The notes beneath the pieces are model-generated. The model was given only the letters and a program-made list of their open reading frames with translations. It searched no databases and was not told the origin of the DNA. The position numbers and the translations under genes were made by a program. This document shows positions 47,521-60,780 of a DNA stretch of 64,000 bases, in pieces; the first letter of the stretch is position 1, and each line of letters opens with the position of its first letter. The stretch spans positions 766,609,153 to 766,673,152 of the forward strand of contig NC_081414.1 of NCBI RefSeq assembly GCF_030272615.1. Direction: 5' to 3'. The stretch is from Cryptomeria japonica (lineage: Eukaryota > Streptophyta > Pinopsida > Cupressales > Cupressaceae).

Positions 47521-48571
47521 ATGAATGAACGAACTGGTTGAATTGCCCCAATTTCTTCATATGCTGGAGAAAAAATAAAATTCTCTGCTTTAAACTCTAG
47601 TCAAGCACATTAGACTTTGTTGGCAATTATATTATAAAAAGTGGTTTTTTGGGTGAGGAGTAGATTTATACTCATGTTTCAGATACATGACATCATGATA
47701 TAATTGCAGTGGGACTATGTAATAATTTAGCAGATGGAGTTTCATCACAAATTATTTAATGAAAAATCTAGAGTTTAGTTGGATCAAGAGGGTATTCTTC
47801 CAATTGGACATTCAAGCATATCATTTTGTTAGCAATTAATCGAGAAATAATATTAAGTAAAACTATAAACACTCAATCTCTAAACAATATTATTCAATAC
47901 AGCGATTATAGTTTTAGGATTGATTCAACACATTTATATACGTTTGTATGATGTGATGCCCTTTAGGAATTATTTCGTAGGTGAAGTAGTAATTTTGAAA
48001 TAATGTCAACTACCAGCAAGCGATTGAGTATGAGATTTGTAAATGGAAAAACATGAAATGGAAAAACATGAAATGAATCTGTCCATCCTCCCTCAAGAAA
48101 ATTCATTCTTCAACTCACATGTCGTGCCATGCCCTTCGAAATCTAAATTTTGTGATCTTCAAAATCTAAGTTTTGTTCGAATGAAAAAATAAAAGTCCCT
48201 TTTTTTTAATGAATAACAAAAGCCGAGTTTTATAATTTAATTTAATCAAATAAGTAAATGATTCAGTGTTTTTCTGAGTGTCAATATTCTTCCTTTCTCT
48301 TGAAAGGAGAAAGGTTTCTTTCTTTCTCTTTTAAGGTTTCCTAATCATTGAAAGAAGCTATTGTAAGCTATTGTAAGCTAGGCCTAACTAATTAGTGCCG
48401 GGAACTATTTTTTACCATAGAAGCCCTCCCTCTGAACCGGCCATTGAACTCTCTTAATTAATCAACTTTGCCAGTTCTGAACCAGCAATAGAATTTCCTC
48501 TCAATTAATCAATCTATCAACCTATTAATCAATCTATTAATCAATCAGTGAATCAATAAACTTGTTAGAAG
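47521..48571. other. AT-rich non-coding DNA
   Basis: Nothing recognisable beyond short ATCAATC-type runs near 48500-48550. Confidence 0.5.
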
Positions 48572-48662
48572 AAGAATATTAATTTACTAAAAGAAGTGTA
48601 AAAATTTATTGAAATCCAGAATATTAATTTACTAAAAGAAGTGTAAAAATTTATTGAAATCC
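48572..48662. repeat. 45-bp tandem duplication at the LINE 3' end, with left TSD
   Basis: Two identical 45-bp units (48573-48617 and 48618-48662) start AGAATATTAATTTACTAAAA. Read on the minus strand each contains AATAAA. The leftmost 13 bases AAGAATATTAATT (48572-48584) recur at 54674-54686 and are the likely target-site duplication. Confidence 0.8.
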
Positions 48663-48710
48663 AAAGGGAACAGTACAACCAACCAAAGGGACAACAGAAA
48701 ATACAAAGAA

Positions 48711-51700
48711 CTAAGCTTTATCCTCAGCAACAAGTTGATCCAATTCATAAGTGCCTCTGATCCGTAATATGCCAATCCTGCATATATTCGGATGCCCACT
48801 TAGCCAAACAGTCGGCCACACCATTCCACTCTCGAAGGATATGAGAGAAAATGACAGATTCAAGGGTCCGACATAACTGAGTCTACTTAATAACCAGAGC
48901 CAAATGTACTCTTTTTTATTCAATAAGTTGACTACCACCTGCAAATGATCCTACACCACCTCTGCTTGCAACATTTCTCCACTGCAATCTGGATGGCCAA
49001 GACCTCCATAAGATTATTCGTATGAGAACCTTTGTAGATAGAGAAGAGAAACTAAACTTCTCCAGAGCTCCTGCGCCCCACTCCCCCTATGCCTGCAGGG
49101 CCAGGATTTTCCTGAGAAGATCCATCAGTGTTGATCTTAAGAATTTCAGGTGAAGGAGGGGTCCAATGCCCCTCACGATTAACCCGCTGCAAGCGATATC
49201 CAACTATCCTCCTAGGGTGGCGGGAGACCAACAAAGGAACACCATCTTGCAAAGGAAAAGAAAGTCGGGAGAAAATACCAACATCTCAAGGGTCTAGACC
49301 TCCAGACAAATCACATTTTGCCATAACTATTTCATGAAGATTTCATGAAAAGAACGAACAAATTTCGCCCAGAGGTGCACAATCCTAACCTAACACCCTT
49401 AAAGATCCTCCTATTTTTTTCAAGCCAAACATGCCATAAAATAAAGGAAGGGCCAATAGTCCAAGCAACTTGGAGAAAGGAGGATCTAGATAGGGAAGGT
49501 CCCAAGCGATCCCAGAACTTAGACAAAGAGGAAACATGCCAGCAAGGGCAGCCCCATGTAGACCACCAGGAGTGCTAGATCTGTCTAACAAAGGAGCACT
49601 GAAAGAAGAGGTGAGAAACAGACAACTCATCATTACAACATAAAACATAGATTGAAGGGCCATGGAATCCTCTCTTGCAGAGATTATCCCAAGTAAGACA
49701 CCTATTGTGAGCCACCAACCAGAGGAAGAAATTACACTTAGGCCATGAGGAGGGATTCCAAACTTTCTTCCACCAAGGAACCTCCATATCACCAAACATC
49801 TGTCTAGTAAGCATAAGGTACCCTGAGGAAATAGTATATTTACCAGAAGAAGCACCTCCCCAAGCCAAAACATCAGGCACCTACAAAGAGCTGCATTCCC
49901 TAGAAGCCATAATTTGAGAGAGCTCCATCCGATCCCCCACAAATCCCCCCGGTGGCCAGTCAAATGGATTCTTCTATCGAAAACCAACAGTAAGGCTCAA
50001 AATATAGGCCTCCTTATAGTGAACCACCTTATTCCAACCCACAGAATGGAAAGAGTCATAGAAAGCCTACAAGTGCAGGTGAAAGGACAAAAGAGGAGGT
50101 TTACCATCCCAAGAATCACTCCAAAACAGAGCTTCTGAACCATTGTTACAAATCCAAAAAAGACTTCTCTTGACCAAGCGAGATCCTGTCTTAAGGGTAT
50201 TCCACACCATAGAACCTCCACCCGCCAAAGGGAATCTAGAAACCTCTGAAGGCCAGACTCCTAGTAAATACTTATGTGAGAGGATATGAGCTCATAGCTG
50301 AGACTGACTGGAACACCATCACCAATATAGCTTAGCAACAAGAGCCTGTCCACTCAAGATAGCAGAATGAAGGCCGAGGCCACCCTCCTTCCTTGGCCTA
50401 CAAATTGTATCCCACTTGATTAGGCTCCATTTGAAATTTTGCAAATTACCGCTCCAAAGAAACTGTCGAGAGAGGGCATCAAATTCCTTAAGAAAATACA
50501 CCGAGGCAGCTTGCACCATGCTTCTATAGATAGGGAGAGCTTGAATCACTGATTGCAAGAGAGTCACTCGACCAGCAGTAGAGAGCCATTGATGCATCCA
50601 ATGATTAACTTTTTGACACAGCTTATCAAGCAGGTTTTGCCAGAAGAGCCTGGGCTATCTATCCAAAACAATAGGGATGCCCAAGTAAGTCATAGGAAGA
50701 GACTCAATCTGAAATCTTAGAATATTAGCAATCCTCCGCTAGATAGGCTCCGGAGTGTTGAAAAAATTAATAGAAGACTTGTGGTCATTGATTTTCTGTC
50801 TCGAGGTAGCCAAATAAGTATCCAAAGTGAGTCGGAAGGCTTTAGCTTCTTGGATACGAGCTCTCCCGACAAGTGCAGTATCATCCACAAACTGAAGATG
50901 GGAGAGAGTGGGCAGTCCATTTCCCCAACTCTAGCCATGAATCAAATTATGAGAAACTTGATGCTTAATAAATCTGCCAAGTCCCTTTGCCATAATGATG
51001 AACAAGTAGGGAGAAAGAGGATCACCCTGGCAGAGACCCCTAGAGGCCCCAAATAAGTCTAAAGGTTCTCCATTGAGAAGCATAGAAAAGGAGGGAGAAG
51101 TGACACAACTCCAAATCCATTCCACCCACTCCAAGCTGAATCCAAAAGTAAGAAGAACTTTCTGCAAAAAGCCCCATTTCACTCTATCATAAGCCTTAGT
51201 CATATCAAGCTTGATGAACATAGAATGGATGGCTTCAGAGGCAATAACCACTCCATCGAGAATTTGTTTTCCAGCAACAAAACCCCCTTTCTCTTCTGAG
51301 ATAATTGTGGGAATCCAAACTTTGAGCCTTTCAACAATTAATTTAGTAATAACTTTATAAACCACATTACATAGAGTAATCAGTCGAAAGGAGTCCAACT
51401 GATTAGCCCCTTCCTTTTTCAGAATAAGAACAAGGAATGTAGCATTCAAAGGTTGGAGCATCTGTTTGTTAGAGTGTGATTCTTGAACCATAGCTAATAA
51501 GCCCTGATTAATAATATCCCATAACTCTTGAAAAAATTCCACTGGGAAGCCATCAGGTCTAGGAGCCTTGCCCTTATGCAAACTAAAAACCACTTCCTCC
51601 AATTCAGACATAGAGATTGGCCTCATAAGGGAGTCGTTCATTGCTTTGGTCACAACAGAGGGGATGCAAGACAGGATAATATTCTCCTCATTATTAGTGA

Positions 51701-52960
51701 GAATCGAATCTTCTAAAAAAAGAGAGGAATAGGACCAGACGGCCTCCCTGGAAATGGCTTGAAAGGATGTCAATTGCAAGCCATCATAAGTAACAAGAGA
51801 TGAAATGTAACTTCGATTTCAGTGGCCATGAACAAATTTATGGAAAGAAGTAGTATTCTTATCTCCTTCCTAGAGCCAATCAATTTGAGCTTTTTGCTTC
51901 CAATAAATTTCCTTTCTAAGATCCCACTCTTCTAAATCCCTGGAAGCCTGAGATTCTTCTCTGCTAAGAGCTTCAGAAAAACCTAGGTCTCTAATCTGCC
52001 TTGAAATGACTTCCAGATGTTCTTGAGCCCTCCTTTTCATAGTGAAAAGATTACCAAAACAATTCCTGTTCCAATGCTTCAGCTTCCTTTTGACACATTG
52101 AAGTTTTTTAGAAAAGGAAAACATAGCAGTTCCATACACTAGGCCACCATCTCTCCACCAATGAGCCATTAAGTCATGAAGAGAAGAGTCCCAGAGCCAC
52201 ATCAGTTGGAACTTAAAGGGAGGATTCTTGGGAAGAGAAATGCAACAAACCAAGAACTTGATACGCCAATGATCAGATCCCCTCCAATCCAAAATTTTCG
52301 AAGAGAGAGAGAGATTACGACTCGTCCAAAAGCAAGAGACTAAAAATCTATCCAAGCATTTTGATATGGCATCTTCACCGACCCTCCTATTATTCCAAGT
52401 AAAGATCCCATTAGCTGGCTGGATATCAGAAAGATGTAAAAAATTCCATATTATCTTGGAGAAGCTCAGAAGAAGGCCCTAGACGAGCATTCCCACCTCT
52501 TTTCTCCTCCAAATGTAAGACTAAATTAAAGTCCCCTGCTAAAATCCAAGGCAAGAAAGGATGACAACTTTGAACATACCTTAAATGCTCCCAAAGTCTT
52601 AACTTTGTAGGGAAGTCAACATGAGCATACACATTAGTTACCAAAATCACCTCCCCCGTATCCAAATTGGAGGCAACCATAGAGAGTGTGGAGAGAGAAG
52701 AAATCCAACAGAGAGGGGTGATTTTCCATGGCTCCCAACAAATGGCTAATCCCCCACAATTCCCCATAGATCCAATACATTGACCTTGACCATGATACCA
52801 AATATTAGGGACACAACAGAGCATGGAATCCACTGAAAGCTTAGTCTTCTGAATACAAAGGATGTCCAGAGAATGATCAATCACCAACTCATGAATAGCC
52901 ATTTGTCTAGGGATTCTATTCAACCCCCTAACATCCCATGAGAGAATAATAATGGAGTAG
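48711..52960 (-). pseudogene. LINE ORF2: endonuclease, reverse transcriptase, zf-RVT, RNase H
   Basis: The endonuclease part (52960-52426) shows WDVRGLN, then CIQKTKLS where the catalytic Glu of QETK is Lys, and GDFN. A linker to 51870 contains SDHW. RT spans about 51779-50319, with KAPRPDGFPVEFF, TLCNVVYKVITK, DMTKAYDRV, GDPLSPYLF and FVDD at 50881-50892. The zinc-binding RT-associated domain (49987-49385) shows WPKCNFFLWLVAHNRCLTWDNL. RNase H (49252-48711) shows KINTDGSSQENPGPAG. Many stops and frameshifts break the frame. The encoded machinery would nick DNA and reverse-transcribe the element RNA; this copy cannot. Confidence 0.85.
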
Positions 52961-54593
52961 AGTGAGGAAAGTGAGAATCCATGGTCTTCATAGCCCCAGA
53001 CTCTACCAGTAAATCCCTTGTAAGTCTAATTTTCTCCTGATCCTTTTTGCGACCACTTCTTGATGGAGTAGCAAAGGATACTTTCTTAAATGGTCTTTGC
53101 AACAATCCTAATGTCAGAGGAGAGTCGTTTCCATTACCAGAAGCAAACACCTCCTTAGCTAGATCCGCTAAGAGAATATCATTATCTTGTGGTGCCGAGG
53201 ACACCACAAGAGCACCAGACTCAGAGCTAATAGGAGCCTCGTTCTTCTGTTGGAGAGATGTATCTTGTTTCATAATAGGGGGATCATGAATAGAAATTCC
53301 CCCATCCAAGCCTACAGCGCCAGACACATCTGGGGTGATACCTTCCTCTACAACCATATTGTCTAGTACTTCAAATCTATTAAAATTTGTATCTGATTGC
53401 TGATCTAGAAAGGGTCTCTTCTGTCCTCTTTTCCTAGGTTGGCTGCGAACAGGAGTAAAGCCATCATTATCAGGGGTTGGTGTGTCGACCGAGGTTTTCC
53501 CATTATTAACACTATCCATCTTGAATTTCTCCTTACCTACATCAATGGTTGGGGCTTTCCCCTTGGCTGAACTGTCCTTCTTCAGGCCTGAGGAAGAGGT
53601 AGACCCACCCAAACTACCACTATTCCCCTTAAAAACCCTAGGGAATTGCCGTTGCAAATGTCCATACTCATGGCAAACTCGACAGCGAAAAGGTAAGGAC
53701 ACATAATCTAATTACTGAATCCAAGAAGAAAAACCAAGGCAAATTTCCAAGGAATCTGACAATGCCTTATTCAAGTCAATTTCAACACAAATACGGGCAC
53801 AAGAAATGACCTTTTTGTCCAAGGATTGGTGTGCGATCGCAATAGGCTTCCCAAGTAAGGCGACTATCTGTCATAGTATGTCTTCTCTCCAAAACTCTAA
53901 AGGAAGTTTGGGCAGGCGAATCCACACGGGAACCCTCGATGGAAGATCCTCCACAGAGTTAAACCTCGGATGCCAAGGTTTCACAAACAATCCCACACAA
54001 TTATAAAAATAAGCCCCCCCCCCCCCCCTCCCCCCTCCTCAAAAACTCAATCATGATCAGACATGCAAGAAAAGACTACCAAGAAGTAGCTTTTTCCTGC
54101 CAACATTATGTCCATATCTCTGTCCACCTGCCATGAAAGTCATATCCAGGCTTCAAGGGCCGACATAGAGATTCAAATACCAAGAAATTTGCAGATCAAA
54201 GCATGTTTGGACCAGTACTCCACATCTTCCATCACAACCTTTGGAGGAATGACCAAAATTGGGCGATCGTGGCTCCGCGGAAAACATCCATTAACTTTAT
54301 TAATCTTTGAGCTCGACCCCACATAGAAAGATTCATTCATCTATGCATGAAGCTTCAAAGAGGACCCATCAGGCACCGTAGCCCCAGTGACCACCAAGCT
54401 GTTAGAAGCCCCTTGCTTGTCCTTTAAAAAGATCGCATGCAACACATGCAACACATGAGATACCACCCGACCGTTCCAAACTACCGAAGTATGTCTCTGA
54501 TGCACCGGTTTGAAAACCACCTCTTACGTTGCAAAGCCGAGCCTGATAGAGACTCGCAATCTCTATAAATCTCCGCAGATTCAAAGTTACCAC
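52920..54593 (-). pseudogene. LINE ORF1 with zinc knuckle, decayed
   Basis: The last 260 codons (53702-52920) are open. They begin with CRVCHEYGHLQRQF, a CCHC knuckle whose last Cys is Phe, and continue into a Ser/Pro/Lys-rich tail. Upstream, readable pieces such as DLPSRVPVWIRLPKLPLEFW (about 53950-53890) and KKVISCARICVEIDLNKALS match the DUF4283 region usual in plant LINE ORF1. The start is probably near 54593. ORF1 proteins bind the element RNA. Confidence 0.75.
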
Positions 54594-54686
54594 CCCTGGG
54601 TTTGAGTCTTGGGTGACAAGTACCGCTATGATTGCAAGTGGGTCATTTGAACTCCCAAATAATACAAGCGAACAAGAATATTAATT

Positions 54687-56914
54687 AGTAAATTAATAAA
54701 CTTGTTGGAATAGGAATAAACTAGTTAATAGTAGCAGTCGAGGTTTTCTAGCAGCTGATGTTGGATTGAACCCTTTGCAAATGAAAGGGAACGACTTAAA
54801 CATCACACACTAAGCTTATATTTATAGGGTTAAACATTCAGAGTTGACTAGCATTCTTACTCAATGTATATGATCACACTAAGAATCAATGTATCACACT
54901 AAGAATACACTTATTCTTGTTCAATGCGTATGATCACACTAAAAATACACTTCTAGACTTAAAAGTGTTAAACACTCAAAATTGACTAACACTCTCTAAG
55001 CTTAATATGTTGCTTATGTGTGTGGTTTAAGACTGGTCTTGTCTCCACATTTAATAGGTTTAGTGATTTATTTATATTTATGAATGTTTGTTAGCCCCAT
55101 ATAGAGCCAAATTTAAAAATTCAGAATTTGGGTCTACTCTGTGTCAATCCTTGCTGGTGGAAATTTTATCTTTTAAGAATGAGTATTGAACCCCTTTGAA
55201 CTAAGTTCAAAGAGTTTCGAAGATGTTGAAAGGTTTACTTGAAAGGTTCAGTTCAAAGATCAACTTCAACAAGGTACAATTGGTTCAAGCAGGCTCATAT
55301 CTACAAATTGTGGCCATTCATGTGAAGATCTTTTGTTACAGCATGTGAAGAAACGTTGCATTTCCACATCCTTTTATAAGAGGCAATGAGAAATTATTGT
55401 ACTCTTCAATGAGGAAATTAAAGTAATATGGTTTCAATTTTGAATGAATAATTGTTAATGGAAACCATTGAAGAACACTTGATAAATGTTGAAGTTTGGA
55501 CAACAAGTTTGATTGTTCTGACAGTTTTATATACCTCCACTCAGACATCAATAACTTTTTCCTCGGAGATAATTTGCTCGATCTCTCTAGTCAAGTTGTG
55601 TTAAATGAGAATTGCAAAAATATATCCGTCAGTTGGAAAGATCCAACGGTGGGGTAAAAAGTTATGCCCCCCGTAGCGAGACCCCATTTGACTGTCATAA
55701 AAACATCTGCCCAGCATCAAATTTTTATTATTAATGTTTTCATATCCCACCTGTCCAAATATGCCAAAATGACATTTATAAACTATTGAATGTAAAGTTT
55801 ATAAAGACTTGATTTTATAAAGAGGATGGGTGGAGAAAGTAAAAAGGAAAGTTAAAGTAAAAAAAGGTGGAACCGGTTACATTTCAAGAAAGAAGAGAAC
55901 GTATGTTAAATCTTTGAGTTTAAGTATGTTTTCTTTGATTGGAGATGATCTTTGAGTTGTCCCAATCATTTCAGATGCTGTCCTGTTCATTTGAAATGCG
56001 TATGTGTTTGTTAAAATCTTTGAATTTTAATTACTCATATATCCGAAATGAAATGTCAATCTTTCTTTTGTTTCCTTGAAGTTGGAAGATTATACAAATG
56101 GCCTTTGTGCCTTTCATTTAGTTTTCTTTAAACTCATTAAATCTGTAATCACATTCATCTCATGTTAATGGATGAATGTTAGTTTACCTTCTTTGTCTTC
56201 GGGTTAAAGGCATAGCAAGTTATTTGATTCTTTGCAAATCATTCGAAGGTAGCTGCGCCTTGCAAAATAAGGAGAGAGCACTTGTATATAATTGTGGCAA
56301 GTGACTCAACTGTTGTGTTGCAAGTTTGTGTTTAGGAGTCATTTTGTGCAGGTGTTTTGAGAAGACAAATCTGTTCACTACAATGTTAAATATTTAAAAA
56401 ATTGATATTTATTATATAAATTTTTAAAAATATAGGTATGCTAGTTTAAAGATGCACACTTCAAATTTAGTAAGAATTTAAGGAAAATGTAATTAGTAAG
56501 AACTTAAAGAAAATGTATATTTGGTTAAAAATTTAGTAATATAGTGTGAGTTGGTCCACTGGTGGAAACCTTATGCTCATAAAAGAAAGGTCACAAAATC
56601 CCAAAGAACTTGGTATGTCTCATAAATTAAAATATGTCATATAAAAAAAATTGAATACAAACATATATATTTATAACATGAAATCAAAGGATCTATGATG
56701 GCAAATAAATCCAGTCATCATAAATTTAGTTTCACTAATAATACACTTAGGCAAGGTCCCCACACTGCTGTTTTAGCTAGCAATCACTGTTCAATGTTGT
56801 TCAATATTTTAAAGAGTAAATTATGAAGCAGGAGCAAATTGTAGAGTAGGGGACCCATGAAAATTTCCCGTCTAATAATCAACTAGACACAAATTCAATT
56901 CACTTGGTTTGCTG
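54687..56914. other. Non-coding DNA with a short degenerate repeat
   Basis: TGATCACACTAAGAAT-type units recur irregularly at about 54860-54960. No gene was recognised elsewhere in this stretch. Confidence 0.45.
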
Positions 56915-58399
<1,485 letters not shown>

Positions 58400-58560
58400 T
58401 ATTTGAAACATTTTTACAAGCAGTACATTTCTTCAAGGTATTCTAAATCTCCGAGATACCTTGAAGAAATATGGTCTCATCGAATCTTATGATTGTAGGA
58501 TATGTACAAAATGCATTTATTGAAAATGATTTAGAAAATTTTAACCAAATGTAATTGACA
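58400..58560 (+). pseudogene. PPR protein pseudogene, 5' piece
   Basis: One frame reads IP*RNMVSSNLMIVGYVQNA then FIENDLENFNQM and ends at the LTR-like insertion. This matches the pentatricopeptide repeat pattern (MPxRNMVSWNAMIxGYxQNG). PPR proteins bind organelle RNA. Several stops are present, so it is a dead copy or fragment. The next repeats lie beyond the inserted element, at 60354. Confidence 0.65.
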
Positions 58561-58715
58561 GATTAAAATATTAACTATATTTCATCACTTTCATTATGTA
58601 TAGGCATGTCTTTTATAAGAGACACATCTCTTCGTTGATGTACCTATTTAAGGATCTTTGGATCCTCCTATTTGTATAAGTAAAAATATAATTTAATGCT
58701 CTCTAATTTTTATCA
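58561..58715 (+). repeat. 5' LTR of the TRIM-like element
   Basis: Matches 60199-60353, including GATGTACCTATTTAAGGATC (exact in both). The expected first TG reads GA. Confidence 0.65.
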
Positions 58716-60198
58716 TGATATCAGAGCATCCTAAGTCTTTGACTTTACAAATTATACATTACGTGATAAGGAGGCATGTCCAGTATTCCTACGAGGAACA
58801 ACATAATCCATACAATGGTGTGTGTGGCCATGGAATGGTAAAAGAAAAAAGAAAGAGAATATAATTATCAAAATTTGCAACACCTATATTTATGGGTTCA
58901 AACAGGATTCAACTATATGATTCTTTACTGGGTATTTAAAAGGAGTCTTTGGGAAGAATTGGTAGTATACCTTGCAAGCAGAGACTTCTAGAGAGAAAAG
59001 AAGACCGCTGCCAAACAAGGAATTTATAAGCTGTTTGAAACCTCAAAGGAAAATTGCAGAAGTTAAGCATTGGATAAAAGAGCGTACATGGTAACAAAAT
59101 TTGAAGAGAAAGTTGCAGGGATAGAGGAGCCATTGTTGCTAGTCTGAAAGGAAGAAATCGATAGTCAAAAGGACCATGCTAGTCTGAAAGAAAATCACTA
59201 TTTTTTTTGGAGCACTCAAAGTCGTCCCATGAGGTAGATAGTGTGAATTTAGTAGTAGGAATGATCTCCACCAAATAAGAAAGGAAGAATCATGAGTTTG
59301 TTGTTGGAGATCTAGCGGTACATAGAGAGCAAAAATTTCCAAATTAAGAAAAGGAATTCTGCATGGAAGATCGCTATTGAAAGAAGATAAAGTGTTTGAT
59401 GAAGATGATCACATGGAAAATGTAGCCATTCAAGGAGAAATAGTAACTTATACCAAAGAAGATCATATCTGGTTTGAAAAGTATATAAGATTACAACTAT
59501 TTTAGAACTTATAAGTATTTAAAGATTGTTGTCGTTAAGGGATAAAAAGAGAGATCTTCTTTAGGCCACAATTTACATTAGTCACCAACTTGAATCAGAT
59601 ATTGCTACCACAATTGTGAAGCTACACCATTAGAATAAACCAAAGCTATCTATAGAGAGTTATCACTAAAAGAAAGAAGTAGTTCCAAGAAAGAGCGTCA
59701 CCACTTCATCATAATCATCCACTTTCAAAAGTAGCTAAAGTGAATAGAAGATTGTAGAATTTGTTTGAAAGATTGTAGTTTGAGGAGATCAAGCCGACCT
59801 AAGATAAAGGTATGTTGATTTGTCCCAAATCTGTCAAAAGTTATCAATTGACAGGTTTATTTTGAAAGACAAGCTAAACCAATGCCAAGAGATTGTAAAA
59901 GTCAAGAATATTGATTTAAGTTGATTTTAAAGATGGCATTTTAACTATTAAAGGAATTTGTATGATGACAAAAGGAGTGAATAAGAGATCTAAATATCAT
60001 TGAAAATAAAGTTGTCAAATATTGAAAGGAGAGGTCTGAAAAATTATTTTAAGTCGTTAAACATCTTGTTATGAATAATGATGAACAATTGTAATCAAGG
60101 GAGAAATGGTGTTAAAGGGTTGCTAACCAACCTATTTTTATAGGTGGCCCCCATTGTCTAGTTAAGTTATGTGATAGAATAAAGTTTATGGGGTGGGG

Positions 60199-60353
60199 TG
60201 TTAAAATATAAATTGCATTCATCACTTTCTTTATGTATAGGAATCTCTATTGTAAGAGACACATCTCTTTATTGATGTACCTATTTAAGGATCTTTGGAT
60301 CCTCTTATTTGTATATATAGAAAATATAATTTAATGCTCTCCAATTTTTATTA
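60199..60353 (+). repeat. 3' LTR of the TRIM-like element
   Basis: Starts TGTTAAAATATAAATTGC straight after the purine tract; 155 bp, the same length as the left copy. Confidence 0.65.
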
Positions 60354-60780
60354 GTATAAAGCTAGAGTCTGCAACCTCACAAACTATACGAAAATGGTTG
60401 CTTTGGAACATGGTGTGTACATCCATATCACAATGAATGATAGAGGAATTTTGCAAATGTTGGAGCAGGAATTGCCTTGGTAGACATTGATGCAAAATGG
60501 GTAAGCATAGACAAGGAACACTAATTGTTTGACATAATACCTTTAAGAAATTTGTTCTCATTGAATGACTTGATTATAGGATATGCAAAATGTAGAAGCA
60601 TAGACAAGGCACCTAAACTGTTTGACAAAATGCCTCAAATCACACTTTTCTATTGGAATGCCCCGATTGCAGTGTATTAACAAAAAAAATAGGTTTGTTG
60701 AAAAGGCTTCAAAACATTGTCCTTCTAGGTACCTCATAGGAGAATTGGTTGCAATTGCATGTATAACAAACCTTCTCAAG
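60354..60780 (+). pseudogene. PPR protein pseudogene, 3' piece
   Basis: It begins IKLESAT, which continues the QM*LTG that ends at 58560, and then reads KMVALEHGVYIHITMNDRGI, ALVDIDAKWVSIDKEH, NDLIIGYAKCRSIDKAPKLF and DKMPQITLFYWNAPIAVY across stops and small shifts. These are two to three PPR repeats of the PLS type. After about 60660 the match fades. Confidence 0.7.

Larger units (their letters stand above)
48585..54673 (-). mobile_element. L1-type LINE with C-terminal RNase H, decayed
   Basis: A ~6.1-kb non-LTR retrotransposon on the minus strand. Order from the 5' end: ORF1 with a DUF4283-like domain and CCHC knuckle, endonuclease, reverse transcriptase, zinc-binding RT-associated domain, RNase H. 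A 13-bp duplication AAGAATATTAATT flanks it, and AATAAA signals lie at the 3' end. It seems close to full length but has many stops and frameshifts. A (C)n run lies at about 54013-54028 in ORF1. Confidence 0.87.
58561..60353 (+). mobile_element. TRIM-like non-autonomous LTR element inside the PPR pseudogene
   Basis: Two 155-bp direct repeats (58561-58715 and 60199-60353) flank 1.48 kb without coding capacity. After the left repeat comes TGATATCAGAGCA, close to the initiator tRNA-Met primer site TGGTATCAGAGC. Before the right one is ATGGGGTGGGG, a purine tract. This order gives plus orientation and a copia-like origin. The PPR reading resumes right after the right repeat. No clear TSD was found. 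Confidence 0.65.

Noticed and set aside
60350-60400. Second primer-site-like sequence after the right 155-bp repeat
   Set aside because: It looked similar to the sequence after the left repeat, but it reads as PPR coding sequence continuing the upstream piece, so a tandem element is less likely.
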